DNA of 64,000 nt, taken from NCBI RefSeq assembly GCF_022129235.1, contig NZ_JADQAI010000003.1, positions 248,001-312,000 of the forward strand, in the 5' to 3' direction. Shown one piece after another: positions 47,641-56,147 of this stretch (its first letter is position 1; each line of letters opens with the position of its first letter). Origin of the DNA: Psychrobacter sp. Ps6. GTDB lineage: Bacteria > Pseudomonadota > Gammaproteobacteria > Pseudomonadales > Moraxellaceae. The position numbers were made by a program, and so were the translations under genes. The notes beneath the pieces were generated by a model that was not told where the DNA came from, searched no databases, and was given only the letters and a program-made list of their open reading frames with translations.

Positions 47641-47669
47641 AAAAAAACCAGCTAATAGACATTAGCTGG
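47641..47669 (-). terminator. Terminator of the uraD-allA operon
   Basis: On the minus strand, CCAGCTAAT/ATTAGCTGG with a four-base loop followed by seven Ts, 43 bases past allA. Confidence 0.92.
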
Positions 47670-47711
47670 CGTTAATTCTGAACATGTTGGATTCGACTAT
47701 CTTCTATTCAA

Positions 47712-48242
47712 TTAACTGGATTCATTTTCTAACTCAATAGACACATGCCAATCCGTAATATCTATCTCATGGCAGTTATTACCCTCACCATTGATACGAT
47801 CAATAACTAAGAAATCACTGTCACGCCCAAGAGCGAGTAGAGGATGATGCCAAACGTTGGCATCGTACTGTACACCCTGATGAGACTTGGCATAAAACAC
47901 GGCTAGATCATCTGTCGACTGCGGTGGCGTGCCTGCTTTGGCAACAACGATGACATAGTCCTGACCCTCCATCGACACAAACGCTTGTGTGCCAAATGGA
48001 TGATACTCCATGACGGAGAGGGCAATCGGATTCTCACGTTTCTTGGCTCGAAAGATACTCATACCGACTGTGCCACCCTCAAGTTGACTTTTGGCAAGTG
48101 CATGATGGCGAACCGCATAGCCATTATTTATCTGATAAGTATTGTCAGCGGTTTGCTCCTCCTCACTATAGCGCTCGATAACCGAGCCGTAAGGGGCAAA
48201 GTTGGCTTTGGTTAAAGGCTGAGCGGTTAGAATGACACTCAT
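47712..48242 (-). CDS. allA: Ureidoglycolate lyase
   Basis: Splits ureidoglycolate into glyoxylate and urea, the last step of this allantoin route. The 176-aa cupin-like protein has the family features [15 protein letters not shown] at the start, [14 protein letters not shown] and the conserved VWHHPLLAL (about 136-144) of the C-terminal strand. It begins at the stop codon of alc (TAATG, one base shared) and is the last gene of the minus-strand operon, followed by a terminator. Confidence 0.93.
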   Translation of the reverse strand: MSVILTAQPLTKANFAPYGSVIERYSEEEQTADNTYQINNGYAVRHHALAKSQLEGGTVGMSIFRAKKRENPIALSVMEYHPFGTQAFVSMEGQDYVIVVAKAGTPPQSTDDLAVFYAKSHQGVQYDANVWHHPLLALGRDSDFLVIDRINGEGNNCHEIDITDWHVSIELENESS

Positions 48243-49360
48243 TATTTAACCTCTGTATTATCAGTAGTACCAACATGATCTGCCACTTTACCAAACACGC
48301 GCACGCGGCTGATACCACCATCGGGGAAGATATTGACTCGAATATGCGTGATAGGCTTATCTATCTGGAGCTTGTCGTTACCAAAGGTATGGACATCATC
48401 CGCATTGGTTTTTTGCGGCTCAAGTAACGTCTCCCAAAACATACTTTGAGTGACTAAGGTTTGCTCTGGGGTATTTGGCGAGTAGACGGCTTGAATGGAT
48501 ACTTTATCAGGGTAGTTGCCTTTAAAATGAGCGGTATCGATTTCAATAGAATCGATAACACCTGCTTGACCTAAGGCAATAATACACCAGTCATTGCCGG
48601 GCTCACGGCGACGGCGCGTCTCCCAGCCGTCACCCATATTAGGGGCTTTGGTTGGTAACAGTAAGTTGCTGGCGGCGCCAAAATGCGCGTCATTGCTAGC
48701 AATCGCACGACCACCATTTAACGCACCTGCCAAGTCAAGTATCTCGCCTTGAGTGTTGAGGCTCGCATCAAGTTGGATATCACCATAGACACGCAGTCGA
48801 GCCACGCCGCCATCTGGATAAATATTTAAACGTATATGTGTCACCGTTTGCTGGTTATCAGTCTCGATAAACTCATGATGGTGACCTTGCAGTGGTGTCA
48901 TACCGACAAGCGACTGCCAGTTTTTAGCATCCCAGTCTTCTTTACTTAGGTTGGCAAGCTCAGTATTATCCTGTTGTAACAGCTCTGGCGCGTACAAAGC
49001 ATCGACACTGGCTGAAGAGGGGAAGTTACCCGTAAAGTGACTGGTATCGATATCGAGACCCGCGATTTTCGTCGGACGCGCCAGCTGGATTATTAAATAA
49101 TCATAGCCCAAATGACGCTTGCGGCGTGTCTCCCAGCCGTCCATCCATTTACCATTGTCGTCGAATTTACCTACAATAAAGATAGGCGCGTCAGGGTTTA
49201 GAATACGGCTTTTATCTGCAAAAAAGTCATCGGTTGCAAACAATGCTTTGGCACCCAAACGACTGTCAGCCACGTTTGATTTTTTAGTAAAAGCTGGCAG
49301 GCTCTCAGGTAGATTATTTGCTGAGATGATTTGTCCCACTTCTGAAATGTTTTGACTCAT
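48242..49360 (-). CDS. alc: Allantoicase
   Basis: Hydrolyses allantoate to ureidoglycolate and urea. The 372-aa protein is made of two related allantoicase repeats, each with a [12 protein letters not shown] motif ([17 protein letters not shown] in the first; [19 protein letters not shown] in the second), a [20 protein letters not shown] stretch and a [24 protein letters not shown] ending. Its stop overlaps allA by a single base, and puuE lies 102 bases upstream. Length matches the family. Confidence 0.95.
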   Translation of the reverse strand: MSQNISEVGQIISANNLPESLPAFTKKSNVADSRLGAKALFATDDFFADKSRILNPDAPIFIVGKFDDNGKWMDGWETRRKRHLGYDYLIIQLARPTKIAGLDIDTSHFTGNFPSSASVDALYAPELLQQDNTELANLSKEDWDAKNWQSLVGMTPLQGHHHEFIETDNQQTVTHIRLNIYPDGGVARLRVYGDIQLDASLNTQGEILDLAGALNGGRAIASNDAHFGAASNLLLPTKAPNMGDGWETRRRREPGNDWCIIALGQAGVIDSIEIDTAHFKGNYPDKVSIQAVYSPNTPEQTLVTQSMFWETLLEPQKTNADDVHTFGNDKLQIDKPITHIRVNIFPDGGISRVRVFGKVADHVGTTDNTEVK

Positions 49361-49462
49361 TATGATTCCTTTATTTAATATTAGGTTTGATTGATCGAGT
49401 GCCGCTTGTTTTATTTATTCGACACACTGCGACGTACTCAATGAGCGAGGCAATGGCAAAAG

Positions 49463-50443
49463 CTACATCCAGTTGGCTGTATTGTCTGGCGTTGCAGGGT
49501 GGTTCTCATACCAGTGTTTAGCAATCTCATCACGGCGGCATATCCACACGTCAGGCTTGTTGGTGATATAGTGCAAAAACTGTTTTAATGCCTTGATACG
49601 TCCTGCCCGTCCGATAATGCGACAATGTAAGCCAATGGTCAGCATTTTTGGGGTATGCTCGCCTTCTTCATATAAGGTGTCAAAGCTGTCTTTGAGATAC
49701 TGATAAAATGGTTCAGCATGGGTAAACCCTGGACTAGAAGAAAAACGCATGTCATTGGTCTCTAAACTATAAGGGATGACCAAATGCGGCTTGCGTGTGA
49801 TTGTATTGCCATCTTGGGCTTTGACATTGAGCCAGTAGGGCAGCTCATCGCCATATGAGTCGGAGTCATAGTGATAGCCACCTTGTTCGACGACCAGCTC
49901 GCGCGTATTCGGGCTATCGCGTCCCGTGTACCAACCGAGCGGCTGTTTGCCTAGCATGCGCTCAAATATGTTGGTTGCACGGCGAATGTGCTCGCGTTCC
50001 GTCTCGCGATACATATACTGATAAGTAATCCAGCGCAGGCCGTGACTGGCAATCTCATGACCGTCTTCTAATACGCGCTCGATAATGTGTGGCGTTTTTT
50101 CGGCAGCGGCAGCACAGGTAAAGGTGGTGATGGGCACACCGTACTCTTTAAAGACATCTAATACACGCCACACACCGACACGGCTACCGTATTCAAATGC
50201 TGACTCGATAGACTGATGACGATTGTTAAATTCGGGCGTACCCAAGATATCCGATAAAAAGCGCTCTGATTGTCCATCGCCGTGGATGACGCTGTTTTCT
50301 GCCCCTTCTTCGATGTTTAATACAAACTGTACGGCTATTTTTGCACCGCCCGGCCAATTGGCTTTTGGTGGGTTGTCAGCATAGCCTTTTAAGTCGCGAG
50401 GGTATGTATTTTGATCAAAATCACTGGTGATTTTTTTGCTCAT
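49463..50443 (-). CDS. puuE: Allantoinase, polysaccharide-deacetylase type (PuuE)
   Basis: Opens the allantoin ring to allantoate. Unlike the amidohydrolase AllB this 326-aa enzyme belongs to the NodB/polysaccharide-deacetylase fold, as Pseudomonas PuuE does. Diagnostic pieces are YPRDLKGYADNPPKANWPGG at the start, GYHYDSDSYGDELPYW and HEIASHGLRW, and TIGLHCRIIGRAGRI near the C-terminus. It lies between puuD and alc in the operon, with 82- and 102-base gaps. Confidence 0.94.
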   Translation of the reverse strand: MSKKITSDFDQNTYPRDLKGYADNPPKANWPGGAKIAVQFVLNIEEGAENSVIHGDGQSERFLSDILGTPEFNNRHQSIESAFEYGSRVGVWRVLDVFKEYGVPITTFTCAAAAEKTPHIIERVLEDGHEIASHGLRWITYQYMYRETEREHIRRATNIFERMLGKQPLGWYTGRDSPNTRELVVEQGGYHYDSDSYGDELPYWLNVKAQDGNTITRKPHLVIPYSLETNDMRFSSSPGFTHAEPFYQYLKDSFDTLYEEGEHTPKMLTIGLHCRIIGRAGRIKALKQFLHYITNKPDVWICRRDEIAKHWYENHPATPDNTANWM

Positions 50444-50525
50444 TATTTATGTTCCTATATCTCGTGGAGCCTTAAATATTTATTTGAATATTGCTCGCCA
50501 AGGACAGTTATTTTCTAATCACAAA

Positions 50526-51881
50526 CTACAGGGATGATGCGTATGCCACTAGCTGCTGACGCTCAGCATCGGTTAACTGAGTAATATTACCAAGTGGCAT
50601 ATAGCCAGTTTGTACCGCAGTAACAATTTTTGCTTTATGTATTTTTAGGTCTTCTGGTGTTTGCAAGATGATACCGGCTGGAGGCGCGGCAAAACCTTGC
50701 TGTGTGGGCTGCACCGCATGACAGGTGCTACAGCGCGTATGTACAACATCCATCATAGCGTCATCTGCTGACGCGCTCACGGGTACGGCTTCAGCAGTGG
50801 CAGTATCATTGTTGACACTGTTAGTAGCATTGCTATTAGAACTATTATTAGCATTATTAACGTTATCAGTATTTGTATTAGTAGTCGCGCTTGTAGCTGT
50901 TGGGGTGCTATTAGTTGTCGTAGGTGTTACTGCGGCAGTAGTAGGTATTGCAGGCGTTGGTTCAATCGGCTCAGGTCGCATCCAAATAATCAACAATACT
51001 GTCAATATGGCTGGAATAACCAAGTAGCGTGGTTTTTTATGCCCCAAATGTTTTTGGTTGAAATAATGACGAGCAGTAGCAGTGATCACGCCAACGAAGA
51101 CCAATACCAACCAACCTTTTTCATGAGCATACATCATCGGATAGTGGTTGCTGATCATGGTAAAAATAAGCGGTAGGGTAAAGTAGTTATTCATCAGTGA
51201 GCGGTTTTTGGCTTGCAGTGCCAGTTCAGCCACTTCTTTGCCGGGTTTTTCGCCGCGGCGTACACAATCAACGAGTGCGCGCTGCGCTGGCATAATACCA
51301 AAGAACACGTTACCGACCATGACTGTGCCCAAAATCGCCCCGATATGGATGAACGAGGCGCGATCACTAAACAGTTGATAAGAGCCCCAGCTCGCGATGA
51401 CCAATAAAATAAAAATCAGGGTGCTAAAAATAAAGGTATTTTTACCCAGATGACTGCGCACGATAACTTCATAAATAAAGTAACTACCAAATAAAAATAG
51501 CAAGCTTGTCGCAATGGCACCGATACTGGTAAAAGGCACTTTGCTTGGATCGATCAGGTAGGCAGTTGCATTGGCATAATAGACGATCGACATCATCGCC
51601 GCACCCGTCAGCCAAGTGGTATACGCTTCCCACTTAAACCAATGTAGCGTCTTTGGCATCTCCTCCGGTTCGAGTTTGTATTTGGCAATCTCATAAAACC
51701 CGCCGCCATGGACGGCCCAAAGATCACCCGAAATGCCTTTGTCTGCTTTCCACTGTGGCGGTTTGCGTAGGCTTAGATCTAACCACACAAAATAAAACGA
51801 TGCACCAATCCATGCCACCCCTGCGATAACATGAAACCAGCGAAAAAATAAACTCAACCATTCAAGAAGGTAAGCGCCCAT
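50526..51881 (-). CDS. puuD: Membrane urate hydroxylase PuuD with C-terminal cytochrome c domain
   Basis: Oxidises urate to 5-hydroxyisourate, replacing soluble uricase. Of 451 aa, residues 1-305 form about eight membrane helices, with FFRWFHVIAGVAWIGASFYF at the start. Residues about 314-367 are a low-complexity Thr/Ala/Asn/Ser linker. The C-terminal domain is cytochrome c: CSTCH at 384-388 and a likely axial Met at 428 (GYMPLGN). Electrons can therefore pass to the respiratory chain instead of making H2O2. The linker is partly simple repeats of Asn and Thr codons, so its length may vary among strains. uraH is 93 bases upstream. Confidence 0.93.
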   Translation of the reverse strand: MGAYLLEWLSLFFRWFHVIAGVAWIGASFYFVWLDLSLRKPPQWKADKGISGDLWAVHGGGFYEIAKYKLEPEEMPKTLHWFKWEAYTTWLTGAAMMSIVYYANATAYLIDPSKVPFTSIGAIATSLLFLFGSYFIYEVIVRSHLGKNTFIFSTLIFILLVIASWGSYQLFSDRASFIHIGAILGTVMVGNVFFGIMPAQRALVDCVRRGEKPGKEVAELALQAKNRSLMNNYFTLPLIFTMISNHYPMMYAHEKGWLVLVFVGVITATARHYFNQKHLGHKKPRYLVIPAILTVLLIIWMRPEPIEPTPAIPTTAAVTPTTTNSTPTATSATTNTNTDNVNNANNSSNSNATNSVNNDTATAEAVPVSASADDAMMDVVHTRCSTCHAVQPTQQGFAAPPAGIILQTPEDLKIHKAKIVTAVQTGYMPLGNITQLTDAERQQLVAYASSL

Positions 51882-51974
51882 GTGGTAAGTGTCCTTTAAT
51901 ATGACAGTGTCTTAATAAAATATTTGTGAGCGGATAACGACGATTGCTCACGGTTTTTCGATAATAAGGTTCGG

Positions 51975-52343
51975 TTATGATCCGCGATAGGTACTATAAC
52001 CATGCGCACTAAGCAAGAGCGGCACATGATAATGGCTGGCGTCTTTTATCACAAAGTCGATAACCACTTGCGGGTAAAATGCCGTCAGCTGCTGGGCATC
52101 AAAATAAGACTGAGTATCGAACGTCACCGTATAGCGCCCGATAGCGAGCTTACCTTCATTGTCATCAATGGCTGCATCAAACTGCCAAGCATCGGGTGTC
52201 ACGCGGCCATCGTTATTGGTTGTGCCATGCGCTAGTAGTGTGGCGACACCGCTGTCTTGTATACGATGTAAGGTAACGGCGACATCAGCGGCAGGCGTGC
52301 CCAAATGAGTGTCTAAGATATGTGATGATAGAGTGGCAGACAT
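51975..52343 (-). CDS. uraH: 5-Hydroxyisourate hydrolase (transthyretin-like)
   Basis: Hydrolyses 5-hydroxyisourate to OHCU. The 122-aa protein has the family's LSSHILDTHLGTPAADVAV opening with its catalytic His, a TNNDGRVTP stretch, an FYPQVVIDF segment, and the C-terminal YRGS that contributes to the active site. It has no signal peptide and is cytosolic. It lies in the operon between uraD and puuD. Confidence 0.95.
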   Translation of the reverse strand: MSATLSSHILDTHLGTPAADVAVTLHRIQDSGVATLLAHGTTNNDGRVTPDAWQFDAAIDDNEGKLAIGRYTVTFDTQSYFDAQQLTAFYPQVVIDFVIKDASHYHVPLLLSAHGYSTYRGS

Positions 52344-52481
52344 AATGCTTCCTTTGTATTCAATAGAAACGTAAATAGGGTGGTAAGGCTAGCGCAGCTT
52401 ATAATTAGGATGTTATATGAGCACTGATAATGCGGTGTATTGTTGATTAGCTATCAAATTGCTAATCAACAACTGGTTTAA

Positions 52482-53003
52482 CTAGGCATTGCCTAATAGT
52501 TTCTTTAGACGTAAACGTGTGATTTTATTTTGCTCAGCGGCTGCATTAGCCAGTTCTGTCGCGCGATCATTTGGCAGGCGCGCTAATAGCAGATCCAGCA
52601 TTTGCTGTGCGCTTTTACCCGTCGCAAAGACAATAAAAATAAAACCAAATTTATCAAGATAGTCTCGATTGCCTTTAGCGAGTGCTTCGAGTACGTCGTC
52701 TGCTGCATCGTTAGCACCAGACTGCTCATGTGCGGCGCTATCTTGTGTATTGCGATATTTCTCTTTTAAAGAAGCCACATTACCGATTTGCGGATGTCCA
52801 TCGAACGCTTCTAGTAAGTTGGCCTCATTGGTTTGCACGTCATGCCAGATAGCATCGCTACTCGCTAAGAGCGCATCGAAATCTGCAAAAGGACGCGCAT
52901 CGGCAAGCTTATTTGCCCAAACGCTACTGGTACAGCAGATTAAAAGCTGGGCAACCGCTACTTCTTGAGACAAATCATTAAATTGCGCTAAGGTTAAGCT
53001 CAT
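52482..53003 (-). CDS. uraD: OHCU decarboxylase
   Basis: Decarboxylates 2-oxo-4-hydroxy-4-carboxy-5-ureidoimidazoline to S-allantoin. The 173-aa helical protein contains the HPQIGN active-site motif (FDGHPQIGNV), EANLLEA before it, and FGFIFIVFATGKS near residue 130. It is first in the minus-strand operon, 470 bases from the divergent regulator gene. Length is standard. Confidence 0.94.
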   Translation of the reverse strand: MSLTLAQFNDLSQEVAVAQLLICCTSSVWANKLADARPFADFDALLASSDAIWHDVQTNEANLLEAFDGHPQIGNVASLKEKYRNTQDSAAHEQSGANDAADDVLEALAKGNRDYLDKFGFIFIVFATGKSAQQMLDLLLARLPNDRATELANAAAEQNKITRLRLKKLLGNA

Positions 53004-53473
53004 GGTGATATCCTTTTTTTGTGATGTGACAGTCCATTATGTGTACTGGATAACTATTGTTTAATAAAGGTTTATACATGGTGGTTTTTTGCTTAAACTT
53101 AGCGATATCAATCGATACTTTTATGGTTCATTTTTTAGTTTTTCGACGTTTATATTTTTAGCTAGGTAAGTCCACAGGCCATATTTAAGTTGCTAGCTTT
53201 CTAATCATGATAAATTGACGATACAGAACGTATTTTTTGAGGAAATACTAGTAGTTGAGCCGCAAAATGACATGGCAGTATGGATTCGGTCGTAATATGT
53301 TTGATTTATAGCTACCATTCTGCTAAAACCTGACTAGTTGGTCAACTGTTTTATAAGAAATATTTTTATTCAGTGGTTAATAATGCGAAAATTTGTGCAT
53401 TGATATATAAAAACATTCAAAAATATAGCGACTATTTTGTCGAACCAGCCACTTGGAGTGAGATACCATTGTT
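53004..53473. other. Divergent control region between uraD and the TetR gene
   Basis: About 470 bases. The 16-bp palindrome lies at 53330-53345. On the minus strand the TTGACC of the site could itself be a -35 with CAGAAT 17 bases on (53317-53322). On the plus strand CTGACT with TATAAG at 53352-53357 is a weaker candidate. No other ORF or hairpin of note. Confidence 0.5.
53330..53345. promoter_or_regulatory. RutR-like operator in the uraD/tetR divergent region
   Basis: CTGACTAGTTGGTCAA; its reverse complement TTGACCAACTAGTCAG differs from the sites at 39101 and 55846 only at positions 1 and 9. Lies 129 bases from the tetR start and 327 from uraD. Resembles the E. coli RutR box TTGACCANNTGGTCAA. 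Confidence 0.7.
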
Positions 53474-54139
53474 ATGACTCAAGACAATCAGAAAGAGGAT
53501 ATTCTGACTACTGACGCGCCATCGCATCGTAGTCAACAAGTTACGCGCGCGCACAATCAAGCTCTGATACTGGCAGCCGCTGAAGAGGAGTTCGTGCTCC
53601 AAAGTTATCGCGGCGCTACGATGCAAGGCATCGCTGATCGAGCAGGACTGCCCAAAGCTAATGTTCACTATTATTTTAAAAATAAAAAAAACCTATATAT
53701 GGCCGTGTTACGTTCAATTATTGAAGAATGGAATGACGGCTTGGTGACGATGACAGTGGACAGCGATCCAAAAACCGTCATCGAAAAATTTGTCCGTACC
53801 AAGCTACATCAAGCCTTTGTCAATCCAAGTCGCCATAAGTTGTTTGCCATTGAGGTTATTGGTGGTGCGCCTCACTTGCACGAATTTATGTCAACAACGA
53901 TGAAAGATTGGGTAAATGATAAAGCGCAAGTCATGAAAGAGTGGCATAAGCAAGGCAAGATTGGAATTACTGATCCCCTGCAACTACTAATTTTGATATG
54001 GGCGACGACCCAGCGTTATGCTGAATTTGAGATTGAAATTGTTGGCTTGATGGACAAAACAGCTTATGACGCAGAAGATGAAGCGCGCGCAGCAGACTTT
54101 CTAGTACCTTTTATTTTACGAGGCTGTGGACTTGAATGA
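53474..54139 (+). CDS. TetR-family regulator, RutR/YcdC-like
   Basis: A 221-aa repressor-type protein. The N-terminal helix-turn-helix is at about residues 28-75: AAAEEEFVLQSYRGATMQGI, then ADRAGLPKANVHYYFKNKKN, which is typical TetR. The C-terminal domain (FAIEVIGGAPHLHEFMST; LILIWATTQRYAEFE) resembles that of RutR, the pyrimidine-responsive regulator of E. coli. Here the neighbours are purine catabolism, so the ligand may be xanthine, urate or another ring compound. It is divergent from the uraD operon and followed by a permease. A palindrome matching RutR boxes is in its promoter region, suggesting autoregulation. Confidence 0.85.
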   Translation: MTQDNQKEDILTTDAPSHRSQQVTRAHNQALILAAAEEEFVLQSYRGATMQGIADRAGLPKANVHYYFKNKKNLYMAVLRSIIEEWNDGLVTMTVDSDPKTVIEKFVRTKLHQAFVNPSRHKLFAIEVIGGAPHLHEFMSTTMKDWVNDKAQVMKEWHKQGKIGITDPLQLLILIWATTQRYAEFEIEIVGLMDKTAYDAEDEARAADFLVPFILRGCGLE

Positions 54140-54180
54140 TTATATATAGTCAAGTAATGGCGATTAAGCGATTACAGCGG

Positions 54181-54217
54181 ACGAGGTGCATAAATAAATT
54201 TTATGGCACCTCGTTTT
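54181..54217 (+). terminator. Terminator of the TetR gene
   Basis: ACGAGGTGC/GCACCTCGT arms, with inner AT pairing, followed by TTTT. It lies 42 bases past the regulator stop. The minus side lacks a T-run. Confidence 0.75.
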
Positions 54218-54245
54218 ACTTTGAGACAGGACTAAATATTCAAAT

Positions 54246-55652
54246 TTATGCCACTTTTTGCGCTGGTTTTAAGCCATCTTCCACATGTTGTTCAGCCGTA
54301 TCAAATTCCACACCGTAGTTTTTTGGTAGGATCATATCAAGCGTGATTGCCACAATACCGGACATCGTCACCGCTGAGCCAAAGATGTTTTGAAAAAACT
54401 GCGGCGTCTGAGAGAGTACGTCAGGAACGAATGCAATACCTGTTGCTAGACCTAGTGATGTGGCGATAATCAAGACATTACGATGGGTAAAATCCACGGT
54501 GGATAGTATACGAATACCCGCAGTTGCGACAGTGGCAAACATCAGTAGCGTAACCCCGCCTACGACAGGCTTGGGCAGCTGTGTAAAAATCGCGCCAAGG
54601 ATAGGAAATAAACCCATCAGGCACAAGATACCCCCAACATAAAAACCAACATAGCGACTGGCAATACCCGTCATTTGAATCACGCCGTTGTTTTGGCTAA
54701 AGGTTGTCACAGGAAAAGTATTAAATACCGCCGCAATCAGAGAGTTGACACCATCACCCAACACACCCCCTTTGATGCGCTTCTCATAGAGAGGTCCTTT
54801 GATTGGCTCACCTGAAATCATTGAGGTAGCGGTCAAGTCACCCGAGGTCTCAATACTGGTAATAATGTACATAAAGGCAATAGGAATAAAAGCCTGCCAA
54901 TCAAAACCAAAACCATATTTGAAGGGAATGGGAACGGTGAAAAACGCCGCTTCAGACACCAATGAAAAATCAATGCGTCCCATAAATATGGCAGCGAGTA
55001 GGCCTAGCATCAGACCGATAAAGATAGCACTTGAGCGAATAACCTTATTGTTAATAATGCTAATGAGCACCACACTGACCAGTACGCCACCACCTAAGAG
55101 TAGGTTTGGAATACTACCGAAATCCTCAGCACCAAACCCACCTGCCAAATCAGTGAGACCTACCTTAGTTAGGGATAAACCAATCGTAACAATCACACAG
55201 CCAGTAACAATAGGGCTCATAAATGATTTGAGTTTGGTGATAAATTGACTCAAAAATATCTCAACAAATGCACCGAGAAATGAGACGCCAAAGATAACGG
55301 ATAAAATCTCCTCAGGACTACCGCCGCGGTTTTTTACTACAAATCCTGCTGTCAATACTGCCGCCAAAAAACCAAAACTGGTGCCTTGTAATGCCATAAG
55401 GCCAGAGCCGATTGGCCCTACTTTTCGAGTTTGAATAAAAGTCGCTACCCCAGATACGATCAAGGACATGCTAAGAAGATAAGGGATATGTTCCCCTAGG
55501 CCTAAAGTGCCACCTATGATTAATGAGGGGGTAATAATACCAACGAAAGCAGCAAGTACGTGCTGTATGGCACCTAAAAATGCTTTGAGAGGGGTGGGGC
55601 GGTCATGAAGTCTATACAGTAAATCGGTATTTGCTGGAACGTTTTCACTCAT
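54246..55652 (-). CDS. NCS2 xanthine/urate-type permease
   Basis: A 468-aa nucleobase-cation symporter-2 with about 12-14 helices. Family motifs are TSIETSGDLTATSMISGEPI and the signature QNNGVIQMTG, the QN form found in xanthine/uric acid transporters of the XanP/UapA group rather than in uracil carriers. The context, convergent with the RutR-like regulator and beside the urate-degradation operon, supports xanthine or urate import by proton symport. Its upstream region holds a copy of the regulator palindrome at 55846. Substrate choice is inferred. Confidence 0.88.
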   Translation of the reverse strand: MSENVPANTDLLYRLHDRPTPLKAFLGAIQHVLAAFVGIITPSLIIGGTLGLGEHIPYLLSMSLIVSGVATFIQTRKVGPIGSGLMALQGTSFGFLAAVLTAGFVVKNRGGSPEEILSVIFGVSFLGAFVEIFLSQFITKLKSFMSPIVTGCVIVTIGLSLTKVGLTDLAGGFGAEDFGSIPNLLLGGGVLVSVVLISIINNKVIRSSAIFIGLMLGLLAAIFMGRIDFSLVSEAAFFTVPIPFKYGFGFDWQAFIPIAFMYIITSIETSGDLTATSMISGEPIKGPLYEKRIKGGVLGDGVNSLIAAVFNTFPVTTFSQNNGVIQMTGIASRYVGFYVGGILCLMGLFPILGAIFTQLPKPVVGGVTLLMFATVATAGIRILSTVDFTHRNVLIIATSLGLATGIAFVPDVLSQTPQFFQNIFGSAVTMSGIVAITLDMILPKNYGVEFDTAEQHVEDGLKPAQKVA

Positions 55653-56050
55653 GGTGGTTTCCTCCTAGAATAACTGCTTAGCACCCAATTAACTGTAGCC
55701 ATCAGACAACGTAACAAATCATTAGATAAACATTAAAACCCAATCTTTGATCTGTTTTTTATCGATTCAAATAATAGGGGTAAGTTCCCGACCTTAAAAT
55801 AGCCAATGATGGTAGTTAATATTTGTTGGCTATTATTGGAATAACCTGACCAATTAGTCAGACCTATTTAGGATATAGGTAAAAGGAAAGTTAATGCAAT
55901 GTTTTTTTTGGTACTAACGGGTTTACAAGTTTGTTACTAATAAAAAATAAAAATGAGTTCGAATGAATAGTACCTAAGAAGAGTACCTAAGACGGCGTGC
56001 AGGTTTTACGAACAATAAGCTTTATTACTTTTCTTCTAGCAACTCATACA
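55653..56050. other. Upstream region of the NCS2 permease
   Basis: About 400 AT-rich bases carrying the operator at 55846. A direct repeat AGTACCTAAGA occurs at 55969-55979 and 55982-55992. No convincing gene; very short frames after an AAGGA at 55883 code for 7 or 13 residues only. Confidence 0.45.
55846..55861. promoter_or_regulatory. RutR-like operator upstream of the NCS2 permease
   Basis: CTGACCAATTAGTCAG, 194 bases upstream of the permease start. It differs from the xdhA site in one base (position 9). Confidence 0.7.
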
Positions 56051-56086
56051 AAAGAGCCTCAATCATATTCATTATGATTGAGGCTC
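56051..56086 (-). terminator. Terminator of the tol operon
   Basis: Perfect 14-bp stem GAGCCTCAATCATA/TATGATTGAGGCTC with a five-base loop followed on the minus strand by TTTTG, about 60 bases past tolB. It implies tolB ends its operon. Confidence 0.9.
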
Positions 56087-56120
56087 TCTTGTATGCGTAA
56101 ATTCTAACGTTGTGACTCAG

Positions 56121-56147
56121 TTGCCTAAGCTGCCTAAGTTGCCTAAA
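56121..56147 (-). repeat. Three 9-bp tandem repeats directly after the tolB stop
   Basis: On the plus strand TTGCCTAAG, CTGCCTAAG and TTGCCTAAA follow each other without gaps and touch the tolB stop at 56148. Read beyond the stop they would give repeated Leu-Arg-Gln. Confidence 0.85.

Noticed and set aside
47459..47662. 67-codon frame on the minus strand
   Set aside because: Starts inside a terminator stem, lacks a ribosome site and shows no recognisable domain.
55893..55940. Tiny frames of 7 and 13 codons after an AAGGA
   Set aside because: Too short and T-run driven; no linked gene in that direction.
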